Assembly: GCF_022513635.1 (NCBI RefSeq)
Contig: NZ_JAKWBL010000004.1
Location: forward strand, 1,240,001 to 1,304,000
Source: Paraniabella ginsengisoli
GTDB taxonomy: Bacteria; Bacteroidota; Bacteroidia; Chitinophagales; Chitinophagaceae
DNA length: 64,000 bases
Direction: 5' to 3'
The stretch's first letter is position 1, and each line of letters begins with the position of its first letter. Position numbers and translations under genes: made by a program. The notes under the pieces were generated by a model. The model saw only the letters and a list, made by a program, of their open reading frames with translations, ran no database searches and was not told where the DNA came from. Shown one piece after another: positions 50,056 through 60,076 of this stretch.

Positions 50056-53000
50056 ATGATTTTAAAAGAATTGAAGCCAAGGAAAGCGCTTAACAAGGCC
50101 TTTTTAAAAGTAAAACCCAACAGATCCGAAATTGAAGTTTTTAAGGCGAACCTTATTACTTTACTCAACAGGATCAATGATGCCGAAAGCGAAGAGTTTC
50201 ATAAAATCCTTGTCATTGATTTTCTTAAAAAACATATTACGATCCCAATCATTTTGTAAATACAAAAGGGCGCAACGACCTCGTTATTCATAATGGCAAT
50301 GCGGCTAAAACACCGGTAGGCGTAATTATTGAAGCCAAAAAGCCCACCAACAAAACTGAAATGCTAACAACCGAAAAGCTGAACAGCAAAGCTTTTCAGG
50401 AGTTAGTGCTGTATTATCTAAGAGAAAGAATAATTCATAAAAACCTGGAGATAAAGCATCTAATTGTTACTAACATTAACGAATGGTTCATTTTTGACGC
50501 CACTATTTTTGACAGACTTTTTGCACAAAATAAAACGCTGGTGCAGCAGTTTGAAGATTTTGAACAAGGTCGTTTGGCTGATACTAAAACAGATTTTTTC
50601 TATAAACAAATTGCCGAGCCTTTTATTGCTACTATTACAGCAGAAATAACATTTACCTATTTTAATCTGCAGGATTATCAGAAGCCACTTAAAAATGCAG
50701 ACAAGGCCGACGACAATCTATTGATTGCTTTATTCAAACTTTTGTCTCCAGAGCATTTGCTAAAGCTACCTTTTGCCAATGACAGCAACAGCCTCGACAA
50801 GCGCTTTTACAGCGAGCTGTTACATATTATTGGATTAACAGAAACCAAAGAAGGAAGCAAGAAGCTGATTGGGCGCAACAAACCCGAAGAGCGATATAGT
50901 GGAACTATTTTAGAAGATGCCATTATTCATTTAGATAGCAGAGATAAATTAGGCCGGCTTGAGAAACCTTCACAATTTGGAAACACAACAGCAGAAAGGC
51001 TTTTTAGTGTAGGACTGGAGCTTGCCATTACCTGGATTAACAGAATCTTGTTTTTAAAATTGCTGGAAGCACAGTTAATTAATTATCATAAAGGCAACAA
51101 ATCGTACGCTTTTTTGAATACAGATAAAGTAAAAAGCTACGACGATCTTGACCGATTATTTTTTCAGGTACTGGCGCGACGATATGATGAACGTAACGAA
51201 GCAATAAAAGCCATTTTTGAAAAGGTTCCTTATTTAAATAGTTCTTTATTTGAACCTACCGACTTGGAGCAAACTACTTTGTTCATCAGCAACCTTAGCA
51301 ACGATGCTGTAATTCCTGTGTTTTCGCAAACTGTTTTAAAAGATCAACAGGGAAAAAAACGCACCGGGCCATTAGCTACGCTCGAATATCTGTTTGCTTT
51401 TTTAAACGCTTACGATTTTAGTAGTGAAGGTGCCGAAGATATACAGGAAGATAATAAAACACTCATCAATGCATCGGTACTGGGTTTGATATTTGAAAAA
51501 ATAAATGGTTATAAAGACGGCTCGTTTTTTACACCGGGTTTTATTACTATGTACATGTGCCGCGAAACCATTCGCAAAGCCGTGGTGCAGAAGTTTAACG
51601 AAAGCCTCTTAATCCCCGAAGGGGAAATAAAAACAATTGATGACATTTACGGGCTTATTCCCCACAAAATATCACGGAAACAAGCCAACGACATTGTAAA
51701 CAGTATTAAGATTTGCGACCCAGCAGTAGGCTCCGGGCATTTTTTGGTATCGGCGCTTAATGAAATGATTGCCGTAAAAAATGATTTGAAAATACTGGAG
51801 GATAAAGAAGGCCGCTCATTGCACCGTTATGACATAGAAGTAGTAAATGACGAGCTGGCCGTAACCGATGAAGAAGGCGAACTGTTTGAATATAACCCAC
51901 ACAACAAAGAAAGCCAGCGCATACAGGAAACACTTTTTAATGAAAAGCAAACCATTATTGAAAACTGCCTTTTTGGTGTGGACATTAACGCCAATTCGGT
52001 AAAAATTTGCCGGCTGCGCTTATGGATTGAGCTATTGAAAAATGCCTATTATAAAAACGCCACCGAGCTGGAAACACTACCCAATATTGACATTAACATT
52101 AAATGTGGCAACAGCCTGGTAAGCCGCTTTGCATTGGATGCCGACCTGAAACAGGCGCTTAAAAAAGTAAATATTCTATTGACAGCTACCGCATAGCCGT
52201 TGACACCTACCGCAATGCCGTAAGCAAGGAACAGAAAAGAGAAATGGAACGCCTGATTGCCGGTATTAAATCAGACTTTAGAAGTGAAATATCTTTAAAC
52301 GACCCCAAAGTAAAGAAGCTGCAAAAAGCAAGAGGCGAGCTGCTGCAACTAACCACTACCCAAAACCTTTTTGAAATAAGCAAAAAAGAAAAAGAAGATT
52401 GGAATAAAAAAGTAGCAAAACTAACAGAAGACACCCAAAAACTGGAAACCGAAATTGAAGCCATCAAGGCCAACAAGATTTTTGAAAACGCATTTGAATG
52501 GCGCTTTGAATTTCCGGAAGTGCTGAACGATGATGGCGATTTTGTGGGCTTTGATGTGGTGATTGGGAACCCGCCGTATGGAGTAAAGCTAATTGATAGT
52601 GAAAAAGCATATTTGAAAAATATGTTTACGGCAACAAGCGGAGAAGTAGAAATCTATACGTTTTTTATCGAACTTGCATTAACTGATTTATTAAAAAAGG
52701 ACGGTGTGTTTTCATTTATAACTACAAATACAATATACTATCTTGATAAGTTTGCGCAAATTAGAAAGAAATCGTTCTTAGGCAATCGTATAATTTCTCT
52801 TTTAGAATTAGAGAAACAAGTTTTTGCTGATGCCCCAGACATTGTGCCTGCAATATACGTTTTGCAAAAAACTGTAATTAGAGAAAACATAATTAAGTTG
52901 TATAAATCCAATGAAACTAAAAAAGTTTACGACCTATTTAATTTTGAGGGATTTAAATTAAATAATATTGAGCAAACTAAATTCGAAGAAAAAAATGACT

Positions 53001-53680
53001 TTATTTTTAGTCTTTCAACAAACGAAGCAAAAGAAAATCTATTAAAAAGAATTTCACAATTAAACACTGTTAAAAATTCATTTAAAGTTGTTTATGGAAT
53101 AAAAACCGGTGATAATGACAGATTCCTTTCAAAGGAAATCACTGGAACGGAAAATTGGAGAAAGTGTGCTTCATCAGCAAAGAATATTAAGAAGTATACA
53201 ATTGATTGGCAAGGCGATTATTTGAATGTTTGTAATGATTTGGCAGGTTTGAGCAATATTAATTATGAACAGCCAAAAATACTAATTCAATATATTAGAA
53301 AATTGAGCATGCCAGTTAGATTAGTTTGTGCACTCGACTTTCATGGTGAATATTATCCTTTGAATAATTTTTCCTTTGTTATTTCTAAACATGAAAATTC
53401 TTTAAACGTGCTTTTGGGAATACTAAACTCACGATTTATGAATTGGTATTTCTCAAATTGTTTTGTGGACTACAACATTAAACCTAAATACATAGAACAA
53501 CTTCCTTTGCCAACAAAAATCATTTCACCTAATATAGAAGATAAAGTCGCTGAAATCAATTCGCTGAAATCAAAAAATAAAGAAATTGACACCACCGCCC
53601 TCGAATCCCAAATCGACCAGCTCGTTTACCAACTTTACGATTTAACCGAAGAAGAAATAAAAATTGTAGAAAGCAACTAA
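50056..53680 (+). CDS. Type IIG restriction-modification enzyme (Eco57I-like; two frame breaks)
   Basis: The repaired protein (~1,208 aa) carries an N-terminal PD-(D/E)xK-type nuclease (NDLVIHNGN ... GVIIEAKKP near 50280-50345), then an N6-adenine methyltransferase: DPAVGSGHFLVSAL (SAM motif I, ~51719), FGVDINANSVKICRLRLWIELLKNA, and NPPYG (motif IV catalytic, ~52570). The C-terminal TaqI-like target-recognition region covers roughly 52700-53550. Breaks: ~50236 (T/TT) and ~52179 (TT/TTT). One polypeptide both cuts and methylates; no separate specificity subunit is needed. No other defence gene lies next to it. Confidence 0.88.
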
Positions 53681-54018
53681 TACGATACTGTTTTAATGAC
53701 TGTCCGTTATTGGGTTTTATTGTCTTTGCGCTTCACTTTACGATCTTTGCGGTTAATTTTTACCGCAAAGTATTAAAGGAATTTCGCAAAAAGCGCCAAG
53801 CATATCCTTCTTATTGTCGTTTGAACCAAATTGCGGGTAGTCCTTATTTTTTTCATACTTGTAAAAAAAAAAATACTATTCGCTCCCTTTTGATGTCATG
53901 AACAAAAAAATCCGGCGGGCATTATGAAACCGCCGGATACATCAACGCTATTGATTACCTCATGTGATGTTCTGATTTGGATAATTTAGCATACCAATTT
54001 TTTTAAAATCGAGATATA
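53681..54018. repeat. Intergenic stretch with a TTTGCGG/CCGCAAA palindrome
   Basis: CTTTGCGGTTAAT and TTTTTACCGCAAAG (about 53745-53770) form an imperfect inverted repeat. It resembles cell-sequence repeats common between Bacteroidota genes. A second hairpin, ATCCGGCGGG...CCGCCGGAT (53908-53938), lies further on and could terminate the convergent restriction and propeller genes. No convincing gene is seen. Confidence 0.55.
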
Positions 54019-55257
54019 CTAATGCGCTTCACTATTTTCAAAACCAAATAATGCTAATCTTACTGGTTTCGCAGAAACCTTATGCTTTATAACTTTGCCA
54101 AAATCCTGAAGACTTATCTGATGCACTTCACCACTTGCAGGCAAAGCAATGTAGGCAAACCGTTCTGTAGCTTCCAACACAGGTTTATAAGTATCGTTAG
54201 TATTAATGGAGCCAATTGCATTTCCTTCTTTCTTTAATGTACCCATCGCCAAATCATATATTCGGATTTTGCCATCGGCAGTTAAAATCAAAAGGTTTTT
54301 ACCAGCATAATCAACCTTACATTGGATGGCATCAGCACCAGTGTACAATCCCGTCATTTTATTTCCGGCAATATCAATAAGATAAGCACCCTTCGCGGCA
54401 CTGTATCCTATAAATTTTTTTGCCGTTTCTGCATACAGAATCGTACCAAGACGTGCAGCTCCAAATCCATCAGGGTTATTGACAAATGTTTGTGTACCGT
54501 CCTGAGCAACCACCAATGCTCCGCCTGCAGTATTTGATGCATCAGTGTAAGCGCCAAAAACTGCATATTGACCATCACTTGCATTGCCATGAATGTTGCC
54601 AACTTCTTTAGTAGATGCATGGATCTCACTACCATTTTTATTGATGATCTTTACCCTTGTAGGAGACTTGCCTGCAGCCGACGACCATGTTACAGCATAA
54701 TTCCCATTAGTGAATTGAGCCATAGCGCCATGATGTGGAACAAGACCTGCATTTACGATTTTGAATTTAGCACCGGGTGTGTTGAAGTCCGCATCATTAC
54801 CCACACTAAGTGTGCCGTCACCATCGTTGAAGATGAGTGTCTCGCGGCCTTTGCTTTTAAAATGAGTTGGTTTCAATCCGGTTGCAGTGATAGATGCCCA
54901 CTTGGGTTCGCCAGCAATATCTATATGATCGTCATGCGAAAGTAATCCGTTATCGAAAACCTCCACAAGATTGTTAGTGCCATACAATACTGCAGCATAA
55001 CGACCAGAAGCAGTAGGATATAAATTAGCCAGCGGATATTTAGCATTAAAAGAAGTTGTTTTCGCATCAAAGGGTTGCAAAAAGGTAATCGTGGTGCTGG
55101 TTTCATCGCTTACCAGCAATCTCACAAATCTATGCTCTATGCTTTGGTCTTCTTCTTTAGGCGGAGCAATCATATCATCGTTTTTGTTACATGCTGTTAT
55201 AAGTGATAACATAAATACAGCCATGCTGGCTTTCTTTAAAATTTTTCTTGTTGTCAT
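54019..55257 (-). CDS. Secreted beta-propeller lipoprotein, AztD-like metallochaperone candidate
   Basis: Start ATG 55257 (MTTRKILKKAS) with lipobox LSLITAC (~residue 18-24); an upstream ATG extends it without a signal peptide. The ~412-aa mature protein shows six or seven WD-like beta strands with DGTLSVGNDADFN and DGKIRIYDLA repeats. Histidines stand in metal-like places: HDDHIDI, VPHHGAM, NIHGNASDG. The fold and His pattern recall AztD-type zinc chaperones that deliver metal to transporters. It is the last gene of a leftward cluster with DUF4625 lipoproteins and a TonB-dependent receptor. The metal is inferred, not shown. Confidence 0.6.
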   Translation of the reverse strand: MTTRKILKKASMAVFMLSLITACNKNDDMIAPPKEEDQSIEHRFVRLLVSDETSTTITFLQPFDAKTTSFNAKYPLANLYPTASGRYAAVLYGTNNLVEVFDNGLLSHDDHIDIAGEPKWASITATGLKPTHFKSKGRETLIFNDGDGTLSVGNDADFNTPGAKFKIVNAGLVPHHGAMAQFTNGNYAVTWSSAAGKSPTRVKIINKNGSEIHASTKEVGNIHGNASDGQYAVFGAYTDASNTAGGALVVAQDGTQTFVNNPDGFGAARLGTILYAETAKKFIGYSAAKGAYLIDIAGNKMTGLYTGADAIQCKVDYAGKNLLILTADGKIRIYDLAMGTLKKEGNAIGSINTNDTYKPVLEATERFAYIALPASGEVHQISLQDFGKVIKHKVSAKPVRLALFGFENSEAH

Positions 55258-55306
55258 GATTGGTTTTCTTGTTTTTTGATTGTGTGGTTGTTTAAGCTTA
55301 TTTTTT

Positions 55307-55440
55307 ACCACATAGAGATATAGGCTTTATGCTAACAGGAAACAAAGACACATATAAGTTTTATTTGCCAGAAGCTATGTTCCGCCATCGGCGGATGCTA
55401 TATATCCTTAAATAAAGTAAAAGCTATGATCCTATGTGGT
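55307..55440. mobile_element. MITE-like repeat, copy 2
   Basis: A 134-bp element bounded by perfect 9-bp terminal inverted repeats, ACCACATAG (55307-55315) and CTATGTGGT (55432-55440), with a central TCCGCC-ATC-GGCGGA palindrome (55381-55395). It aligns along its length with the reverse complement of 15177-15302. It carries no reading frame and separates two genes of the metal operon. Confidence 0.7.
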
Positions 55441-55479
55441 TTATTTAAAAGTCTAAACAAGGTTTAATTATAATCCCAT

Positions 55480-56190
55480 TTATTTATCAAAATGTTCTTC
55501 AAATTCTCTTTCTTTTCCTGCCTGGTCTTTTACCAACAGATGTACATGGTAATGCCCTGCAGGTACATCAGTGAGTGAGAAGTGTTGGTGAAGATTGAAT
55601 GTGGTGTTGCCAACATAGCTGCCAGTTATGGCGTATTCTTTTTCAAAATTGCCTCCATGAATTTCCAGGGTTAGCTCTGCTATTTTATTAGATGCTGTAA
55701 TAGTTCCTTCTACATGTAATTCGTTTTTCGCGCTTTCGTATACAACTTCGTAATTAGTGATGGAAGGAATGGTGGGATCTACTATGATATCTAAGTCGGA
55801 TTCTACTTCAGCAACGTTTCCGTTTTTATCTGTCACAGCGATATGAACATGATACTCGCCTACGGCGGCATCTGTAGGTATATCAATATGCTCATGAAAT
55901 TCGGCGTTTTTAGTACCTGCATATTTATCGGTATAAATTTTGTCAAATGTCCAGCCGGTACCACTTTCGGGGTGTATTTCTACTTTAATACTTGCGATGG
56001 TTCCGGGTGCTACAATGTCACCTTCAATATGTATATCAGTACCGGGATAAGCTTTTTTATTATTATCGGCTCCCACTTCTAAATCAGTAATAGTGGGCTT
56101 TGCTACTACATCTTCTTTATTACAAGCGGTTATACCAACAATTAGCAATAAGGCGATACTTAGTTTGCGTAAAACGTTTTTTGTTTTCAT
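55480..56190 (-). CDS. DUF4625 lipoprotein with two His-rich repeats
   Basis: The 236-aa lipoprotein (lipobox LLIVGITAC) consists of two copies of the DUF4625-like module, each ending with clustered histidines: HEHIDIPTDAAVGEYHVHIAVTD and HQHFSLTDVPAGHYHVHLLVKD. Alternating HxH pairs like these suggest metal binding. It sits between the propeller lipoprotein and a single-module DUF4625 protein in the same leftward operon, downstream of a TonB-dependent receptor. The repeat structure suggests internal duplication. Confidence 0.72.
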   Translation of the reverse strand: MKTKNVLRKLSIALLLIVGITACNKEDVVAKPTITDLEVGADNNKKAYPGTDIHIEGDIVAPGTIASIKVEIHPESGTGWTFDKIYTDKYAGTKNAEFHEHIDIPTDAAVGEYHVHIAVTDKNGNVAEVESDLDIIVDPTIPSITNYEVVYESAKNELHVEGTITASNKIAELTLEIHGGNFEKEYAITGSYVGNTTFNLHQHFSLTDVPAGHYHVHLLVKDQAGKEREFEEHFDK

Positions 56191-56260
56191 GATAGTCGAT
56201 TTTTAAAATGTTTCTTTTAAAATGAAGTTTTCTGATAGCGTAGATATTTCATGTGATCAG

Positions 56261-56752
56261 TTATTTAATTTTTATACTTAACCCCTTGATGGTTTGCCAA
56301 CCTTCTTTATCTGTTATACGAATCAGGAAATGATAATCACCGGGGTCAATGTCTGCAGGAATTTCTATTTCTTGCTGCGCAACATATTTTGTTTGTCCCG
56401 CTGGTACAGATATAGATTTTATAAGTACTAAAGGATTAACTGGTGTTTGCACTGGATTAAGACTACAGTCGTTTACTTCTGTGCTATGTGAATGATGGTC
56501 GAAATTGTGGTGAATGTCAACGTTTAAAGAACCCAACTCCTTGTTATCGCTGACATGGATCATTGCGATAAACTTTTGTCCACGCTGTATTTCACTACAT
56601 TGTTTGGGAAAGGAATTACTTGCACTTACATCAATTGATGGATATTCTGTATCTACAATACTGCTGTCTTTTTTTGAACAAGAGGCTATTGCTGCAAGCG
56701 CCACGCTTGCGACTAGCCAATTTTTAATCCATTGTTTTCGTTTCATTGTCAT
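56261..56752 (-). CDS. Single-module DUF4625 lipoprotein
   Basis: A 163-aa lipoprotein (lipobox ALAAIASC) with one DUF4625-like domain. A His-rich loop (VDIHHNFDHHSHSTEVND) lies in the middle, and the end PADIDPGDYHFLIRITDKEG matches the core of the neighbouring protein's repeats. Probably surface or periplasmic metal binding (inferred from composition and context). Confidence 0.68.
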   Translation of the reverse strand: MTMKRKQWIKNWLVASVALAAIASCSKKDSSIVDTEYPSIDVSASNSFPKQCSEIQRGQKFIAMIHVSDNKELGSLNVDIHHNFDHHSHSTEVNDCSLNPVQTPVNPLVLIKSISVPAGQTKYVAQQEIEIPADIDPGDYHFLIRITDKEGWQTIKGLSIKIK

Positions 56753-56781
56753 ATTTTTTTATTGTTATTTGTGTTTAAAAT

Positions 56782-59189
56782 TTAGTTTTCCGTTATATGG
56801 GATTTTGAAAAATGGAAAGGGATTTTTAATGATAGTACCAGATTTCTACCTTGCTCTGGTAAGCCTATAAGTCGATAAAAACTTGTGTGGTTGAGATATT
56901 TTGTATCAAACAGGTTTTGCACTTGTAGGCTCAACTGTATATTATTATTTTGAAATGGAAAGCTGGTGCCAGCCTGCACATTCACGAGAGAATAGCCTTC
57001 TGTTTTCTTTTCTGGGGGTACGATATTATTTTGAGTTGCTGTAATTCTATAGTCAACTGATAAATAGGTATGATGTAACACACCGGTATGTATAGGTTTG
57101 TAAGTAATATTGAATAGCGCTGAAGCTGGTGGAGAAAAAGGTAGAGTATACCCAGTCTTGTCGCCTGACAACTGTTTTGCGTAGATGTATTCACCCAGCA
57201 TTTCGGCACTTAGGTTTTCCCATGGCTGATATTTTACTTGCAATTCGCCTCCGTACCTGATTACGCGCGCCTGCGAATATTCAAAAACCTGGTTGCCTGC
57301 TCCATAGAAATAGTCATGATCGGATGTAGGATTTAAGTATATATAGTTTGGGAAATAGTTGAAGAATGGACTTGCTTCTGCGCGTAATTTTGTTGAGGAG
57401 AAAACGACGCCCAGATCTGCCTGATAGGATTCTTCGGGACTTAAATTGGGATTGCCTTTTTCATAACTGAAATAGTGGTAATTGACACCATTGGCGCTAA
57501 GCTCTTTGGCAATCGGCGCTCTAAAACTTTTTCCTATGTTCGCCTTAAGTTCCCATTGCGATATATTATAATTAAGTCCTACAGAACCAGTCAGGCTGTT
57601 AAAACTTCTATTCATGTTATCAGCACGTACCAGGTAACTTGGTGCTCCATTTTCTGATGATGGAGACTGAAACCAATCTTCATAGCGATACAAGTTCAAA
57701 TCAATATGGTCGTAACGTACAGCACCGTGTAACAGCAACCTGTCACTGATCCACAATTTATCATATACATATGCGCCTAAACTTTTTTGATCGAAAGCCG
57801 GAACCAGGAAACTCCAACCATTTATATTATTATTTTGAATTTCAGCATTCATGCCTAACTGCAATTCATGGTTGCCTAGTTGGAATGCATCTTTTGCATT
57901 AAGAGAATAGACATTTTTATCAAATTCACGTTCCAGGTTTTTCGGAATATTCAAAGAATCGGGATAAATGGCTGGCATGTAGCCATGATTCACATAATTA
58001 TTATACTCCTGCCTGAAGTTGTTTTGAAATCCGCTTTCTATTTCTAACTGATGATTAGCCAACCGGATTTCGGTATGATTAATTACTTTAAAATGATTTA
58101 CTTTTTGAAATGGTGTTTGTATATCTCTGCTACTGCGATCATGTAAAGCAGCATCTACTCTGCGTGGTTCCAGGCCATGTGCATTAGCGAAAAAACCGCT
58201 TTTGGAATAGGTGTTGCTTACATAAAAAGTTGATCTGAATGTATCACCTAAATATCCTGTGCTAAAGTGTAATCCGGTTTCGCGGCCTGCTGTATTGCGT
58301 AAATAATTTTGGTGAAGGTCTACTGCAAAATCATATACATAAAGTCTGTCAGTTGGAACTTTATAGTCTCCATAATCCTGCAATGTAAACCTGCCAGTTG
58401 CAAACCATTTGTTAGTTCTTTTAAAAAGATTGACAGAAGTGCCGAGCAGCGCATTATTGGTTTTCCCAATCAGGTTTATATCACCTCCAAAACTATGTGG
58501 AGCAGGTGGAGGCGGCCGTTTAATGTTGATGGCACCGCCAATAGCATCTGAACCAAAAACAAATGAAGCGGGGCCTTTAAGAATTTCTACTTCGTCTACC
58601 GAAAACTGATCTATTTCAAGACCGTGATCAGCACCCCACTGCTGACCTTCATGCTTTATTCCTTTATCCAATACTATTACGCGGTTAAACCCCAAACCTC
58701 TTATCAGCGGTTTAGATTGTCCCGATCCGATACCGATCGTTTTTACACCCGGTAATCTTTGCAAACTTTGCATCAGGCTACCGCCCAGGTGTTGCTGTAT
58801 AAATCCACGCTTAACAACTTCAAGGTTAAGGGATTCTTCTTTTTTCTTTTTGCAATTGAATTGCTTTGCACTTTAACCTCTTGTAACGTATGACTTTCCG
58901 GATGCAGCCTAACGATAAGCGACACATCATGATCTTTAACAGACGCTGTCCTCGTAACTGTTTTGTATCCGGCAAGCGATACTATAATTTTATAATCGCC
59001 TGCATTGACATTTTTAAAAATGTATCGTCCGTTTGAGTCGCTCACCGCGGTTTTGCTATTTTGCAATGTCACAATTGCACCACTCACTGGTATATTATAA
59101 TCATCTGAAACCGTCACAATAACCTGATGTAATTGTGCGCTGGCCCAACTGCACGCAAGCATGCAGCAGAGCATAAGAATAAACTTCAT
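56782..59189 (-). CDS. TonB-dependent receptor with CarbopepD-regulatory N-terminus (one frame break)
   Basis: The ~800-aa outer-membrane receptor has a signal peptide (MLCCMLACSWASAQ), a carboxypeptidase-regulatory-like domain (VIVTVSDDYNIPVSGAIVTL), a plug (LQRLPGVKTIGIGSGQSKPLIRG, VEILKGPASFVFGSDAIGG), and a 22-strand barrel ending with ...FQNNNIQLSLQVQNLFDTKYL and a TonB-receptor-type C-terminus. The frame breaks at ~58845 (A6 instead of A7). It imports a substrate across the outer membrane using TonB; adjacent His-rich lipoproteins and an AztD-like chaperone point to metal. ZnuD-like function is an inference. Confidence 0.85.
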
Positions 59190-59280
59190 ATGTAAATAAG
59201 GAACGTGGTATTACACGAATACTTAACTAATTACTATTAGCTGTTATATAAAAAAGAGAGGAGAGCGCTTGTTATATTTT

Positions 59281-59583
59281 TTAAGCAAGTGAAGGCGGGC
59301 CTCTGCTTGTGGAAGCCTGTAGACACAGGTCATCAACTATCGTTATGTAATAGCTGTTGTATGTGAAAATTTGATAAGGTAGCGAAGCGATTTCAATAAC
59401 GGAAATTTCTGGTGTTCCTCCAATATTTCTATTAACTATATGATCGCATATAGAGCAACTGCTTTCGTTGCTTACAAACTTTTTAATACCAGTTTCAGTA
59501 ACTGAATGGTTGGTTTTATGATGATGATGAAAAGCCTGAATATAGAATGAGAAGGATAACAGCAATAAGCATATTAATGCCAT
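59281..59583 (-). CDS. Small His/Cys-containing secreted protein at the head of the metal operon
   Basis: Start ATG 59583 (MALICLLLLSFSFYIQAF), a clear signal peptide; an upstream in-frame ATG at 59667 would overlap the operator. The ~100-aa product has HHHHKTNH right after the signal peptide, SSCSICDH (C-x-x-C), and a C-terminal SRGPPSLA, an ending often seen in small metal-associated proteins of this phylum. Probably a periplasmic metal ligand; no domain is recognised. Confidence 0.65.
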   Translation of the reverse strand: MALICLLLLSFSFYIQAFHHHHKTNHSVTETGIKKFVSNESSCSICDHIVNRNIGGTPEISVIEIASLPYQIFTYNSYYITIVDDLCLQASTSRGPPSLA

Positions 59584-59632
59584 TGATCTTTTAAAGCCGA
59601 TGGAGCTATATGTTTCCTTTATTTTCAAAATC

Positions 59633-59668
59633 GCAACAAAGTTGCATATTTGTATTTGATTTACCAAA
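59633..59668 (-). promoter_or_regulatory. Candidate promoter and overlapping GCAAC-N3-GTTGC operator of the metal operon
   Basis: On the minus strand TTTG (59665-59668) is followed after 20 bases by CAACTTTG (59637-59644), a 7/8 match to TAnnTTTG. The perfect inverted repeat GCAAC-TTT-GTTGC (59633-59645) covers that -7 box, the position expected of a repressor. The start codon is 50 bases downstream. A Fur-family zinc repressor (Zur) would fit the genes, but no regulator gene is in view. Confidence 0.5.
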
Positions 59669-59830
59669 AGAAATGCTAGAAAAGACGTCAGATATTTTTT
59701 ATAGTATAGGCAATTTTTAAAGGTGTGAAATGATGAATTGAAAAAAGCCTATTAGTCTTAATTTTGAAATGTGCATCTGCTAACAATTTTTGCTACTGCT
59801 GCCATTTAAAGCTCCTAAATATTTCAACAA

Positions 59831-59911
59831 ATGTTAGATACCATTTCAATACATCTCAACAAAGGATATCTCAGGAAAAGTATAGCTGATATGAAAAAGA
59901 TCAGAAAATGA
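59831..59911 (+). CDS. Very small ORF coupled to a 53-aa ORF
   Basis: ATG to TGA, 26 codons (MLDTISIHLNKGYLRKSIAD...). Its stop overlaps the next start as ATGA. It is basic and amphipathic. No family is recognised; coding status is uncertain. Confidence 0.3.
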   Translation: MLDTISIHLNKGYLRKSIADMKKIRK

Positions 59912-60069
59912 TTGACCTCCCCATATTTGCTTCTTTAAAAACCGCCGTAGAAAAATGCCTTGTCGCTCATCCAAACCTTACTATACAGGATATTAAATTC
60001 GAAGATGCTGTTGCTGAATCAACACCAGACATGATAGAAGCTACCATATATTTTAAACTTATCTCCTAA
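59908..60069 (+). CDS. Small ORF, 53 aa
   Basis: Starts in the ATGA overlap with the upstream ORF and ends with TAA. The product (MIDLPIFASLKTAVEKCLVA, HPNLTIQDIKFEDAVAESTP, DMIEATIYFKLIS) reads like a folded alpha/beta mini-domain rather than random sequence, and codon use is similar to its neighbours. It converges with the sterol-desaturase gene, 8 bases before its stop. Family unknown. Confidence 0.4.
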   Translation: MIDLPIFASLKTAVEKCLVAHPNLTIQDIKFEDAVAESTPDMIEATIYFKLIS

Positions 60070-60076
60070 GCATACA

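Noticed and set aside
53710..53901. 63-aa ORF in the gap after the restriction gene
   Set aside because: It reads through a TTTGCGG/CCGCAAA palindromic repeat and a run of nine A's; composition is that of repeat sequence.
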